NCBI GenBank assembly: GCA_051859505.1
Contig: JBHYFN010000052.1
Span: 1 to 25,886 of the forward strand
Reading direction: 5' to 3'
Length of the DNA: 25,886 bases
Source: JAFIEN01 sp051859505
Lineage (GTDB): Bacteria; Pseudomonadota; Alphaproteobacteria; Rhodobacterales; Rhodobacteraceae
Shown: positions 13,804 to 22,764 of the stretch, piece by piece
Position numbering within the stretch: position 1 is the first letter of the stretch
Layout: every line of letters begins with the position of its first letter
Position numbers and translations under genes: made by a program
The notes under the pieces: generated by a model
The model's database searches: none
What the model was told of the DNA's origin: nothing
The model's input: only the letters and a program-made list of their open reading frames with translations

Positions 13804-14454
13804 ATGACCGATGCGCGCTATGATCCGCCGACAGACCCGCTCGAGATCCTGCACGAGGATCATCAGCTTCTGCTGGTGAACAAGCCGGCCGGGCTGTTGT
13901 CCGTCCCCGGCAAGGGCGAGGGCCTGTCGGATTGCCTTCTGGCACGGGTTCAGTCGGCCTTTCCGACCGCGCTTCTGGTGCATCGGCTGGACCGGGATAC
14001 ATCCGGGGTGATGGTCTTTGCCCTGACGCCCCATGCCCAGCGCCATCTGGGCCTGCAATTCGAGAAACGGCAGGTGAAAAAGACCTATGTCGCCCGCCTC
14101 TGGGGCGAGATGGAGGGCAAGGAGGGCACGGTCGATCTGCCGCTGATCGTGGATTGGCCGAACCGGCCCCGGCAGATGGTCGACCATGCGAATGGCCGGC
14201 CCGCCGTCACCGACTGGCGCGTCCTGCGCCGGGGCGGCGGCGAGACGCGGGTGCGGCTGATGCCCCGCACGGGCCGGTCGCATCAGTTGCGCGTGCATAT
14301 GCTGGCGCTGGGGCATCCGATCCTGGGCGATCCGTTCTATGCGACCGGCCCCGCCCGGGAGTTTCCCCGCCTCATGCTGCATTCCGAGGTCTTGCAGCTG
14401 CGCCATCCCGACGGCGGCAAGGGGCTGCGCGTGACGGCGCCCAGCCCTTTCTGA
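13804..14454 (+). CDS. RluA-family pseudouridine synthase
   Basis: This 216-residue protein has the RluA core and no S4 domain. The catalytic motif is HRLDRDTSG with Asp63. Other blocks are LLVNKPAGLLSVPGKG, KKTYVARLWGEM and RTGRSHQLRVHMLALGHPILGDPFYA. The short build is like E. coli RluA, which modifies 23S rRNA U746 and tRNA U32, but the target in this organism cannot be read from sequence. The start is ATG at 13804; ribosome-site complementarity is weak and distant (GAGAGG about 13 bases upstream). It follows serA by 83 bases on the same strand with no obvious terminator, so read-through from serA is possible. It converges on the dehydrogenase gene with a 33-base gap. Confidence 0.9.
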   Translation: MTDARYDPPTDPLEILHEDHQLLLVNKPAGLLSVPGKGEGLSDCLLARVQSAFPTALLVHRLDRDTSGVMVFALTPHAQRHLGLQFEKRQVKKTYVARLWGEMEGKEGTVDLPLIVDWPNRPRQMVDHANGRPAVTDWRVLRRGGGETRVRLMPRTGRSHQLRVHMLALGHPILGDPFYATGPAREFPRLMLHSEVLQLRHPDGGKGLRVTAPSPF

Positions 14455-14487
14455 CAGCCGCCTTTCCGACAGTGCCTTCGCGCCGTG

Positions 14488-15465
14488 TCAGGCCGCTTCG
14501 GGCAATTGGCCGCCCAGATCATCCTCGATATGGACGCGGATGATCTCGTCGAAATCCGCCTCGGCCACAAAGCCCAGATCCCGCGCCCGGCGCGCCGCAA
14601 AGCGTTGCGGCCAGGTCTTCACGATGGCCCAGACCGCGGGATCCTCGGCCTCGCGCACCAGTGCCGCCGCCTTGGGCGCAATACGGGCGAGCGCTTCGAT
14701 CTGCTCGCCCACACTGCAGCTGACCCCCGGCATCATCAGCCCCCGCCGCGGCCCGATGGGTGCGGTCTCCATGGTCGCCGCATGCAGGAAGAACCCCACC
14801 GCCGCGCGCGGGCTGGCGTGGCAATGCACCCAGTCGCGCGAGACCGGCACGGTCGCCGTCTTGCCCTGCAACGGATCGCGGATGATGTTGGAATAGAAGG
14901 ACGAGGCCGCCTTGTTCGCCGCCCCCGGCCGCACACAGATCGTGGGCAGGCGCAGCGCCACCCCGTCCATGAAGCCGCGCCTTGTGTAATCGCACAGAAG
15001 CGCCTCGGACATCAGCTTCTGCGTGCCATAGGAGGACAGCGGCGTCGGCGCGAAATCGTCGGGCACCACGTCCGGGAACGGTCCGCCATAAACGGCGGCG
15101 GTCGAGGCGAAGACAACCCGCGGCGCCTTGCCCGCCAGCCGGATCGCATCCCAAAGCGCGCGCGTGCCGTCAAGGTTCACGGCATAGCCCAGATCGAAAT
15201 CCGCCTCGGCCTCGCCCGAGACGATCCCGGCCAGATGGAACACCACCTCGGGGTGATGGTGGACCAGCTCTTCGGCGGCCTCCATCGTCGACAGGCTTCC
15301 CGACAGGCACGAGACGGGAAAGGCCACGTCCGGCCGTTCAGGCGGGACGATGTCATGCAGGATCAGCGCGGTGATGGCCACGCCCCCCAGATGCCCCTCG
15401 GCCGCCAGCCGCGCGACGAGCTTGCGCCCGATCATCCCCGATGCACCGGTCACCAGAACCCGCAT
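14488..15465 (-). CDS. NAD-dependent dehydrogenase, DenD (D-erythronate dehydrogenase)-like
   Basis: This 325-residue extended short-chain dehydrogenase starts MRVLVTGASGMIGRKLV, with GxxGxxG at Gly7, Gly10 and Gly13. The catalytic residues are Tyr146 and Lys150 (SSYGTQK) and the serine/threonine pair in FASTAAVYGG near 121-122. The substrate-side sequences TICVRPGAANKAASSFYSNIIRDPLQGK and VSRDWVHCHASPRAA match what I recall of D-erythronate dehydrogenase (DenD), which oxidises D-erythronate at C2. None of the usual partners for four-carbon sugar acids (Otn-type kinase, aldolase, isomerase) is in the window, so the substrate is unproven. It is divergent from the M24-fold gene, with a 153-base shared promoter region. 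Confidence 0.88.
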   Translation of the reverse strand: MRVLVTGASGMIGRKLVARLAAEGHLGGVAITALILHDIVPPERPDVAFPVSCLSGSLSTMEAAEELVHHHPEVVFHLAGIVSGEAEADFDLGYAVNLDGTRALWDAIRLAGKAPRVVFASTAAVYGGPFPDVVPDDFAPTPLSSYGTQKLMSEALLCDYTRRGFMDGVALRLPTICVRPGAANKAASSFYSNIIRDPLQGKTATVPVSRDWVHCHASPRAAVGFFLHAATMETAPIGPRRGLMMPGVSCSVGEQIEALARIAPKAAALVREAEDPAVWAIVKTWPQRFAARRARDLGFVAEADFDEIIRVHIEDDLGGQLPEAA

Positions 15466-15618
15466 CCCGTTCCTCCCTCATGTCGTTCCGGCGGTCCCCT
15501 CAGGATCGCGCCCCGGCTATCAAGACCACAGGCCGCGCCCGGCGAAAAGGTCATTTCCGTTCCCGACTTCGCGCTTTGCCGCTACAAGGCTCTGACAAAG
15601 GACAAGAGGACCCGACCC
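15466..15618. promoter_or_regulatory. Divergent intergenic region, denD-like / M24-fold gene
   Basis: This 153-base gap must carry promoters for both flanking genes. A TTGCCG at about 15575-15580 and A/T-richer sequence after 15585 could belong to a plus-strand promoter, but no convincing -10 is spaced correctly. No small ORF or strong hairpin is seen. Confidence 0.35.
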
Positions 15619-16995
15619 ATGCCCCGCATCCAACGGATCGACTGGCCCGACCTTGGCCCGCCCGCTCTGCCGCCCGAGGTGAGCCTGCCCGAATTCGACG
15701 CCCGCCTTGCCGCGCTCAGGGCCGCGATGCGGGTGCGGGGGCTGGATATTCTGGCCGTCTACGGCGACCGGGAACATGCCGCCAACATCACCTGGGCCAC
15801 CGGCTTTGATCCCCGCTTCGAAGAGGCGTTCCTGATCGTCGCGCCCGACCGCGCCACGCTTCTTGTGGGCAACGAATGCCTGCCCTATGCCGGGATCTCG
15901 CCGCTGGTGCAGTCGGGCGCTGTGGCGGTGGAGCTTGTCCCCAGCCTCTCGCTCATCTCGCAGCCGCGCAAGGGGCGGCGCATCGCCGAGGCGTTGGGCG
16001 ATCTGGTCCCGCAGGGCGCGCGCGTCGGTGTGGCCGGGTGGAAATACTTTGAGGCCGACGAGATGGACAGCCCCGAGACCGCGCTCGACCTGCCGGTCTT
16101 CCTTGCCGATCCGCTGCGCGCCATCGCCGGATCGGTCGTCAATGTGACCGACCTTTTCATGCACCCCGTCCACGGCCTGCGCGCCCGCGTGGATGCCGCC
16201 GGGATCGCGCGGCTTGAGTTTGCCAACCACATGGCCGCCAGCGCCCTGACCCGGATGGCCTTTTCCCTCCGCGACGGGATGACGGATTTCGAGGCCTTCG
16301 CCACCGCGGCCGCGGGCGGTCTGCCCTTTGGATGCCACGCCACCTTTGCCACCGGCGCGCGGGCCGATCAGGGCATGTCCGGCCCCACCGGCCAGATCCT
16401 GCGGCGCGGCAGCCCGGTGTCGTTCAACCTTTGCCACTGGGGGTCGAACATCTGCCGCGCGGGCTGGCTCGCCTCCGGCCCCGACGACCTGCCCGAACCC
16501 GCCCGCGATTACCTCGACACCTTCGCCGGGCCCTATGTGCAGGCGATGTCGCTTTGGTGTTCGCTGATGCGGCCCGGGGTCGCCGGGGGCGCCGTGCATG
16601 ACGCCATCATGACCGCCCTCCCGTTCGAGGTTTTCGGGATCACCCTCAACCCCGGCCATCTGATCGGGCAGGACGAATGGATCTCCTCGCCCATTTTCGA
16701 GGGGTCAGACATGGCGCTTGCCTCGGGCATGGCGTTCCAGATGGACGTGATCCCGGTCCACCCCGCCTATGGCTCGACCCGGATGGAGGACGGCTATGTC
16801 ATCGCAGACGACGCCCTGCGCGCCGATCTGGCGGCCCGCTTCCCCGAGGTTGCGGCTCGCTGCGCTGCCCGCGCCCGTTTCATGCAGGATGTGATCGGGA
16901 TGGAGGTGCCCGACACGCTGCTGCCGCTTGCCGATACTTGCGGGATCGTGGCGCCGTGGCTGTATGATCCGCGGCAGGTGATCGTACTGAGCTGA
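15619..16995 (+). CDS. M24-fold (creatinase/prolidase-like) protein lacking metal ligands
   Basis: This 458-residue protein has a creatinase-type N-terminal domain (about 20-190) and a C-terminal pita-bread domain. Active M24 peptidases use five metal ligands, Asp, Asp, His, Glu, Glu. Here the equivalents appear to be Asn270 (VSFNLCHWG), Ala281 (ICRAGWL), His347 (NPGHLIG), Asp376 (FQMDVIP) and Glu390 (MEDGYVI), so three of five differ. This argues against a normal metallopeptidase. Creatinase itself has the same fold without metal, so a C-N hydrolase acting on a small molecule is possible. ATG at 15619 has GAGGA eight bases upstream. It is divergent from the denD-like gene, so the two may serve one catabolic task. 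The specific substrate is unknown. Confidence 0.88.
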   Translation: MPRIQRIDWPDLGPPALPPEVSLPEFDARLAALRAAMRVRGLDILAVYGDREHAANITWATGFDPRFEEAFLIVAPDRATLLVGNECLPYAGISPLVQSGAVAVELVPSLSLISQPRKGRRIAEALGDLVPQGARVGVAGWKYFEADEMDSPETALDLPVFLADPLRAIAGSVVNVTDLFMHPVHGLRARVDAAGIARLEFANHMAASALTRMAFSLRDGMTDFEAFATAAAGGLPFGCHATFATGARADQGMSGPTGQILRRGSPVSFNLCHWGSNICRAGWLASGPDDLPEPARDYLDTFAGPYVQAMSLWCSLMRPGVAGGAVHDAIMTALPFEVFGITLNPGHLIGQDEWISSPIFEGSDMALASGMAFQMDVIPVHPAYGSTRMEDGYVIADDALRADLAARFPEVAARCAARARFMQDVIGMEVPDTLLPLADTCGIVAPWLYDPRQVIVLS

Positions 16996-17058
16996 GCGGC
17001 TGCGGCGCAATATCTTGGGGATAAGCCGCGCGCAGACGCTTGATCGTGGGGCCGGGCG

Positions 17059-17087
17059 TTGACTCATCTGCCCCGGCTCTGCATTCT
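17059..17087 (+). promoter_or_regulatory. Candidate smc promoter
   Basis: TTGACT (17059-17064; five of six -35 matches) is followed after 17 bases by CATTCT (17082-17087; three of six -10 matches), which would place the transcript start 15 to 20 bases before the smc ATG at 17114. Spacing is ideal but the -10 is weak. Confidence 0.35.
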
Positions 17088-17113
17088 GCGGCCCTTGGTT
17101 GCGGGGTGGCCCG

Positions 17114-20100
17114 ATGCGATTCCTCAGACTGCGCCTCAACGGGTTCAAGAGCTTCGTCGATCCGACGGATCTGGTGATCTCGGACGGGCTGACCGGCGTG
17201 GTCGGCCCGAATGGCTGCGGCAAGTCCAACCTGCTCGAGGCGCTGCGCTGGGTCATGGGCGAGAACCGCCCGACCGCGATGCGCGGCGGCGGGATGGAGG
17301 ATGTGATCTTCGCCGGAGCCGCCACGCGCCCCGCGCGCAACTTCGCCGAAGTGGCGCTCACCATCGACAATTCCGAACGCCTTGCCCCCGCCGGCTTCAA
17401 CGATGCCGACACGCTGGAGATCGTGCGTCGGATCACGCGGGACGCCGGGTCCGCCTACAAGGTCAGCCAGAAAGAGGTGCGCGCGCGGGATGTGCAGATG
17501 CTGTTTGCCGATGCCTCGACCGGGGCGCATTCGCCCGCGCTGGTGCGGCAGGGGCAGATCGCCGAGCTGATCAACGCCCGCCCCACGGCGCGGCGGCGGA
17601 TCCTCGAAGAGGCGGCCGGGATCTCGGGCCTCTACGCGCGGCGGCACGAGGCGGAGCTGAAGCTGAAGGGTGCCGAACAGAACCTGACCCGGGTGGACGA
17701 TCTGATCGAAAGCCTTGCGCAGCAGCTTGCCTCGCTTGCCCGACAGGCCCGCACCGCCGCGCGCTATCGCGAGATCGGCGAATCGTTGCGGCTGGCCGAG
17801 GGGCTGCTTCTCTACCGCCGCTGGCGCGAGGCCGACGAGGCGCGGCTGGAGGCCGAAGGGGCCCTGCGGTCACAGATCACTCTGGCGGCCGAGGCAGAGC
17901 GGGCAGCGCTGGCCGCAACCCGGTCGAGGAGCGAGGCCGAAGCCCGCCTGCCGCCGCTGCGCGAAGAAGAGGCGATCGCCGCAGCCGTGTTCCAGCGTCT
18001 GACGGTCGAGAGGGAAGGCCTGAACGAGGAAGAGGCCCGCGCCCGTCAGACCATCGAGGCCCTGGGTGCCCGGATCGAGCAACTGACCCGCGACATGGAG
18101 CGCGAGACCGGCCTGAACCGGGACGCCGGCGAGACGATCGAACGGCTCGAATGGGAATCGCGCGAGATCGCCAAGGCCGGTGAGGGGCATGAGAGCCGCC
18201 TTGCAGCCGCCGCGGAAGAGGCGCGCACCGCCGCGACGGTCCTGCAGGAACGCGAGGCGGCCCTTGCCGAGGCGACCGAGGATGCCGCCCGGCTGGCCGC
18301 GCGGCATCAATCGGCGGAACGTCTGGTCGAGGATATGGGCAAGACGCAGACCCGGGCCGAAAGCGAGGCCGACCGCGCCCGGCTTGCCCTGACCGAGGCG
18401 GAAACCGCGCTGAAGAAGGCCGAAGCGGATTTCGCCGCCGCGGTCGAGGCAGAGGCGGTTGCCGTGCGCACAGCGGCGAATGCGGATGCGACCCTGCAGG
18501 AAGCCGAGCAGGCCCGGGCCGAAACCCAGTCCCGCGAATCCGATGCCCGCGCCGAACGCTCGGCCGCCGAAGGCGAGGCGGCCGCCCTCAGGGCCGAAGT
18601 GACCGCCCTTGCCCGGATGGTCGAACGCGATACGGCCGAAGGCGGTCAGGTTCTGGATCTGCTGACGGTCGAAAGCGGCTATGAAAAGGCGCTGGGTGCG
18701 GCTCTGGCCGATGATCTGCGCGCACCTTCGGTGACTGCGGAAGGCCGCTCGGGTTGGGTGGCCCTCCCGGCCTATGGCGCGGATGTCGCGCCCCTTCCCC
18801 AAGGGGCGCGGCCGCTTGCGGAAATCATGACCGTGCCCCCTGTTCTGGCCCGTCGGATCGCGCAGGTGGGCCTTGTGGATCGCGCGGTCGGGGCGGCATT
18901 GCAGCCCGACCTTCGGCCCGGACAAAGGCTTGTGAGCGTCGAGGGGGATCTCTGGCGCTGGGACGGGTTCCGCGCCGGGGCCGAGGATGCACCCTCTGCC
19001 GCGGCCCTGCGGTTGCAGCAACTCAACCGGCTGGTCGAGCTCAAACGCGACCTCGAAGAGGTTTCCGCGCGCGCGGCCGGGGCGGCGCAGGCGCATGACC
19101 GGCTCAGCGTGCATCTCGCGGCGCTGACAGAGGCCGACGGCAAGGCCCGCACCGCCCGTAGGGAGGCCGATCGCCTTGTTGCCGAGGCGAACCGGGCGCT
19201 GGCCCGCGCCGAGGCCGACCGCAACATCTCGGGCGCAAAGCGGGATGCGGCGACACAGGCCCTTGGCCGGCATGAAGAGGAAGCCGCCGCCGCGCGCAAG
19301 GCGCTTGCCGAAGCGGCGCGGGCGCGTCACGACCTTCCCGATCTGGCGGCGACGCGGATCGTTGTCGAGGATATCAAGACCACGGTCGAAGCGGCGCGGA
19401 TCACGATGATGACCCGCCGATCCGCCCATGACGAACTGCGCCGCACCGGCGAAGCGCGGGCCCGCCGCGCCGAGGCCGTGGGTCGTGAACTGTCCACCTG
19501 GCGCGCCCGGCTCGACACGGCAACGACCCGGATGGCCGAGCTTCTGGCACGCAAGGCCGAGGCCGAAGCCGATCTTCTGCGCGCCAATGCCGCCCCCCAT
19601 GACATCGCAACGCGCCGAGAGCGGCTGGACGAGGCCCTGCAAGCCGCCACCGCGCGCCGGGCAATGGCCGGGGATGCTCTGGCCGAGGCGGAAGCGACCC
19701 TGCGCGACCATGCCGGCGCCGAACGCGATGCCGAACGCGCCGCCTCGGAAGCGCGCGAGGCGCGGGCCCGGGCGGAGGCGCTGGCGGATGCGGCCCGAAG
19801 CACGGTAACCTCCGCCGCCGAGCGGATCGAGGAAGCTCTGGAGCTGACGCCCGACCGGCTGCTTGACGCGCTGGGGGCGGATCCCGCAACCATGCCGCCC
19901 TCGGGTCAGATCGAGACCGAGGTCGCCACCCTCAAACGCCAGCGCGACGCGCTTGGCGCCGTCAACCTGCGGGCCGAGGAAGATGCCAGATCAGTGCAAA
20001 CCGAGCATGACACCCTGCTGCACGAGAAACTGGATCTGGAGGAGGCGATCCGCGCCTTGCGATCTGGCATTGCAAGCCTGAACCGCGAAGGGCGGGAGCG

Positions 20101-20572
20101 GCTGCTGACCGCCTTCGAACAGGTCAACGAGAATTTCGGCACGCTCTTCACGCATCTTTTCGGAGGGGGCGAGGCACGGCTGGTGCTGGTGGAAAGCGAC
20201 GATCCCCTGGAAGCGGGGCTCGAGATCCTGTGCCAGCCACCGGGCAAGAAGCTGGCAGCGCTGTCGCTTCTGTCGGGCGGCGAGCAGACCCTGACGGCCC
20301 TGGCGCTGATCTTTGCGGTGTTTCTCGCGAATCCGGCGCCGATCTGTGTGCTGGACGAGGTGGACGCGCCGCTGGACGATGCCAATGTGACCCGCTTTTG
20401 CGACCTCCTCGACGAAATGACCCGGCGCACCGAGACCCGGTTTTTGATCATCACCCATCACGCCGTGACCATGAGCCGGATGGACCGGCTGTTCGGGGTC
20501 ACGATGGGGGAACAGGGGGTCAGCCAGCTTGTCTCGGTCGATCTCCGCAAGGCCGCGGCGCTGGTGGCCTGA
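17114..20572 (+). CDS. smc: Chromosome segregation protein SMC
   Basis: This 1152-residue condensin ATPase dimerises, and with ScpA and ScpB organises and segregates the chromosome. The start MRFLRLRLNGFKSFVDPTDL is the family N-terminus; the frame extends upstream to a TTG at 17099, which is not needed. Walker A is GPNGCGKSN (31-39). A long coiled coil rich in Ala, Glu and Arg follows (about 165-500). The hinge spans about 505-640 (LDLLTVESGYEKALGAALAD onward), then the returning coiled coil to about 1000. The ABC signature LSGGEQ begins at 1053 and Walker B ICVLDEVDAPLDD at about 1077. All ATPase motifs are intact. No scpA, scpB or kleisin gene is in the window. It ends at a shared terminator with the convergent vWA gene. 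Confidence 0.97.
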   Translation: MRFLRLRLNGFKSFVDPTDLVISDGLTGVVGPNGCGKSNLLEALRWVMGENRPTAMRGGGMEDVIFAGAATRPARNFAEVALTIDNSERLAPAGFNDADTLEIVRRITRDAGSAYKVSQKEVRARDVQMLFADASTGAHSPALVRQGQIAELINARPTARRRILEEAAGISGLYARRHEAELKLKGAEQNLTRVDDLIESLAQQLASLARQARTAARYREIGESLRLAEGLLLYRRWREADEARLEAEGALRSQITLAAEAERAALAATRSRSEAEARLPPLREEEAIAAAVFQRLTVEREGLNEEEARARQTIEALGARIEQLTRDMERETGLNRDAGETIERLEWESREIAKAGEGHESRLAAAAEEARTAATVLQEREAALAEATEDAARLAARHQSAERLVEDMGKTQTRAESEADRARLALTEAETALKKAEADFAAAVEAEAVAVRTAANADATLQEAEQARAETQSRESDARAERSAAEGEAAALRAEVTALARMVERDTAEGGQVLDLLTVESGYEKALGAALADDLRAPSVTAEGRSGWVALPAYGADVAPLPQGARPLAEIMTVPPVLARRIAQVGLVDRAVGAALQPDLRPGQRLVSVEGDLWRWDGFRAGAEDAPSAAALRLQQLNRLVELKRDLEEVSARAAGAAQAHDRLSVHLAALTEADGKARTARREADRLVAEANRALARAEADRNISGAKRDAATQALGRHEEEAAAARKALAEAARARHDLPDLAATRIVVEDIKTTVEAARITMMTRRSAHDELRRTGEARARRAEAVGRELSTWRARLDTATTRMAELLARKAEAEADLLRANAAPHDIATRRERLDEALQAATARRAMAGDALAEAEATLRDHAGAERDAERAASEAREARARAEALADAARSTVTSAAERIEEALELTPDRLLDALGADPATMPPSGQIETEVATLKRQRDALGAVNLRAEEDARSVQTEHDTLLHEKLDLEEAIRALRSGIASLNREGRERLLTAFEQVNENFGTLFTHLFGGGEARLVLVESDDPLEAGLEILCQPPGKKLAALSLLSGGEQTLTALALIFAVFLANPAPICVLDEVDAPLDDANVTRFCDLLDEMTRRTETRFLIITHHAVTMSRMDRLFGVTMGEQGVSQLVSVDLRKAAALVA
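18787..18810. repeat. Perfect hairpin inside the smc hinge coding sequence
   Basis: CGCGCCCCTT-CCCC-AAGGGGCGCG is a perfect 10-base stem with a four-base loop, within the codons for DVAPLPQGARPL in the hinge. It may be chance in GC-rich coding DNA, or may slow ribosomes between the two arms of SMC. Confidence 0.4.
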
Positions 20573-20574
20573 GC

Positions 20575-20638
20575 GGGGGCAAAATCCTTCGAAGAAGGAT
20601 TTTGTTTTCAAGAGTTTTCGAAGAAAACTCTTGCCCCC
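20575..20638. terminator. Three-way-junction terminator between smc and the vWA gene
   Basis: An outer stem GGGGGC / GCCCCC (20575-20580 with 20633-20638) encloses two perfect 10-base hairpins: AAAATCCTTC-GAA-GAAGGATTTT (20581-20603) and AAGAGTTTTC-GAA-GAAAACTCTT (20610-20632), joined by a six-base linker. Both loops are GAA closed by C-G, an unusually stable triloop. The element begins three bases after the smc stop and lies before the stop of the convergent vWA gene. A/T-rich arms give T-runs in both directions, so a bidirectional terminator is the best reading. Confidence 0.8.
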
Positions 20639-20670
20639 TGCCCCGGCGTCGCACCATCCGCCCTGGCCGG

Positions 20671-22764
20671 TCAGTCGCCCGAAAGGCTTTGCGCCAATCG
20701 CATCAGCTGCACCGCTTCGGTCCGGTAGCCGAAGGGATCCTCTCCCCGGTTTGCCGCCGCCAGCGCTATCGCCTCGTCCCAGCCCCAATCGCCCAGAAAG
20801 GGCGTGCCGCGCAGGATCTGGCCGAAACCCGCGATGGCGGCGGCGAATTGTGCGTCGGTCCCCGCATCACCCATGCCGGGCAGGATCGGCATCTCGATCA
20901 GCCGGCTCGCCTCTTCGCCCGGCGCCTTCCAGCGCAGCCGCAGAAAGCCCAGCTCCTCGCTGTCCGAAGCCTGCAGCGCCTCGGCCGCGCCATAGCGCAG
21001 GGGATCGGTCAGGCGCGCCGGGCTGTCCACCGGCGTCACCTCATAGAGCGCCGTGACCGAATGGCCCGCCCCCAGATCGCCCGCATCCACGCGGTCGTTG
21101 GCGAAATCCTCGCGGTTCAAGGCGCGGGTCTCGTAGCCGATCAGGCGGTATTCGGCGATGGCCGCGGGGTTGAACTCGACTTGCACCTTCACATCGCCCG
21201 CGATGGGAAAGAGCGTGCCTGTCAGCTGGTCGACCAGCACCTTCTGCGCCTCGTTCAGCGTATCGATATAGGCCGCCGTGCCGTTGCCGTTCTGCGCCAG
21301 CGCCTGCATCGTCGCATCCTGCAGGTTGCCCATGCCGAAGCCCAGCACCGACAGATAGATGCCGCTGTCGCGCCGGGCGGCGATGAAATCCGTCATCGCC
21401 TCGGCCCCGGTGGCCCCGACGTTGAAATCGCCGTCCGTGGCCAGGATGACACGGGCGATCTCGCCCTCGCCCAGCATCTCGGCCGCAGTCGCATAGGCCT
21501 GCTCCAGCCCGCCTTGCCCGTTGGTCGATCCGCCCGCACCCAGATCGCCCAGCGCCTTCAGGATCGCCGCCCTATCCGAGGCCGGGGTGGGCGGAAGTGC
21601 CAGTCCGGTCGAGCCGGCATATTCGACGATGGCCACCTGGTCCTCGGGCCGCAGCTGGTCAAGCAGGAGACGGAAGGACTGTTTCACCAGCGGCAAGCGG
21701 TCGGGCCGGTCCATCGACCCGGAGGTGTCGATCAGGAAGACGAGGTTCAAAGGCGGGCGGTCCTCGATCGCCGGAAGCGTGCCCTGCAGACCTATGTGCA
21801 CAAGCTGCGTATCGGGGTTCCACGGCGTCTGAAAGACGTTGACGGTGGGGCGGAAAGCCTCTTCCCCCATCTCGGGTGCGGGATAATCATAGGGGAAATA
21901 ATTGACCATCTCTTCGATCCGCACCGCATCGCGCGGCGGCAGTTGGCCCGCGTTCAAGGAGCGGCGGATGATGGAATAGGACGCCGTGTCCACGTCGATC
22001 GAAAAGGTCGAAACGGGATGCTCCATCGTGACCCGGACCGGATTGTCCGAGGCATTGGCAAAGCTGTCCGTCGCCTCCGGGGCCAGGGTGACGGCGAACC
22101 CCGAAACCTCGTCCCGGCTGCGCAGCGCCGGCGAAGACAGGACCGGCGGTTGAGGCGGAGCAGCGGCAAAACGCTCGGGCGCGGCGGTCAGGTCGTCGGC
22201 CAGCGTCGCCGCGTCCGCGAACGGCATGACTTCCTCGGCCAGGTCGAGACCCTCCGTCAACGCGGTCACCGGTTCGGCCAAGGCACCGCGATCGGCCTCG
22301 GCATCGATGGCCGCCTCGGCCGCCTCGATCGAGACTGCATCCTGTTGCGTTCCGCCCTCCGGCTGCACCGCGGGCTCGGACGCGACGCGCGGGACATCCC
22401 CCTCTCCGACCTTGTTGTTGCCGCGCAGGAGATCCTGGCCTTGCGGGCTGAGAAACAGAAAGCCGCAAGCAACGATCGCGGTTGTTGCGGTCAGGCCGCC
22501 CCGGCCTGTCAGCCCCTTGGGGTTCAGGGTCGTCAACATGTCTTTCACTCCTTTCCAGAGCCCGGCCATCGGGCTGGTGGAGGTAGGACGCGTCTCGGGG
22601 CTCGATCCTTGGCGGCTGTCACGAAGACCGGGCGCAATACGGTCAAAATTCTCCTGTGCAAGGCGCAGATGGGCCGCCCGCAGATCAGGATCGGGGCGCG
22701 GCGCGGCGCTCTCCAGCGCCTCTTTCAGGTCGTCGAGGTCGAAATCCTCCGGCGTTCCGGTCAT
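20671..22764 (-). CDS. YfbK-type von Willebrand factor A protein with N-terminal membrane anchor
   Basis: This is a 697-residue protein. Residues 1-85 are a polar, helix-rich cytoplasmic part (DLDDLKEALESAAPRPDPDL). One membrane helix lies at about 88-106. An acidic Ala/Glu-rich stretch to about 205 follows. The YfbK N-terminal signature is STFSIDVDTASYSIIRRSLN with RIEEMVNYFPYDYP (252-294). The vWA domain has an intact MIDAS: Asp346, Ser348, Ser350 (DTSGS), Thr414 and Asp444 (ATDGD). The C-terminal 180 residues match the YfbK/DUF3520 end. Such domains bind proteins through a metal ion. The ATG overlaps the stop of the ECF sigma gene, which is the place of an anti-sigma factor. The cytoplasmic segment and single helix have that layout, so a sensor/anti-sigma role is inferred. 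Confidence 0.9.
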   Translation of the reverse strand: MTGTPEDFDLDDLKEALESAAPRPDPDLRAAHLRLAQENFDRIAPGLRDSRQGSSPETRPTSTSPMAGLWKGVKDMLTTLNPKGLTGRGGLTATTAIVACGFLFLSPQGQDLLRGNNKVGEGDVPRVASEPAVQPEGGTQQDAVSIEAAEAAIDAEADRGALAEPVTALTEGLDLAEEVMPFADAATLADDLTAAPERFAAAPPQPPVLSSPALRSRDEVSGFAVTLAPEATDSFANASDNPVRVTMEHPVSTFSIDVDTASYSIIRRSLNAGQLPPRDAVRIEEMVNYFPYDYPAPEMGEEAFRPTVNVFQTPWNPDTQLVHIGLQGTLPAIEDRPPLNLVFLIDTSGSMDRPDRLPLVKQSFRLLLDQLRPEDQVAIVEYAGSTGLALPPTPASDRAAILKALGDLGAGGSTNGQGGLEQAYATAAEMLGEGEIARVILATDGDFNVGATGAEAMTDFIAARRDSGIYLSVLGFGMGNLQDATMQALAQNGNGTAAYIDTLNEAQKVLVDQLTGTLFPIAGDVKVQVEFNPAAIAEYRLIGYETRALNREDFANDRVDAGDLGAGHSVTALYEVTPVDSPARLTDPLRYGAAEALQASDSEELGFLRLRWKAPGEEASRLIEMPILPGMGDAGTDAQFAAAIAGFGQILRGTPFLGDWGWDEAIALAAANRGEDPFGYRTEAVQLMRLAQSLSGD

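Noticed and set aside
12107..14002. 631-codon minus-strand open frame opposite serA
   Set aside because: It is a shadow of serA with Asp/His/Arg-rich translation, no start context and no domain.
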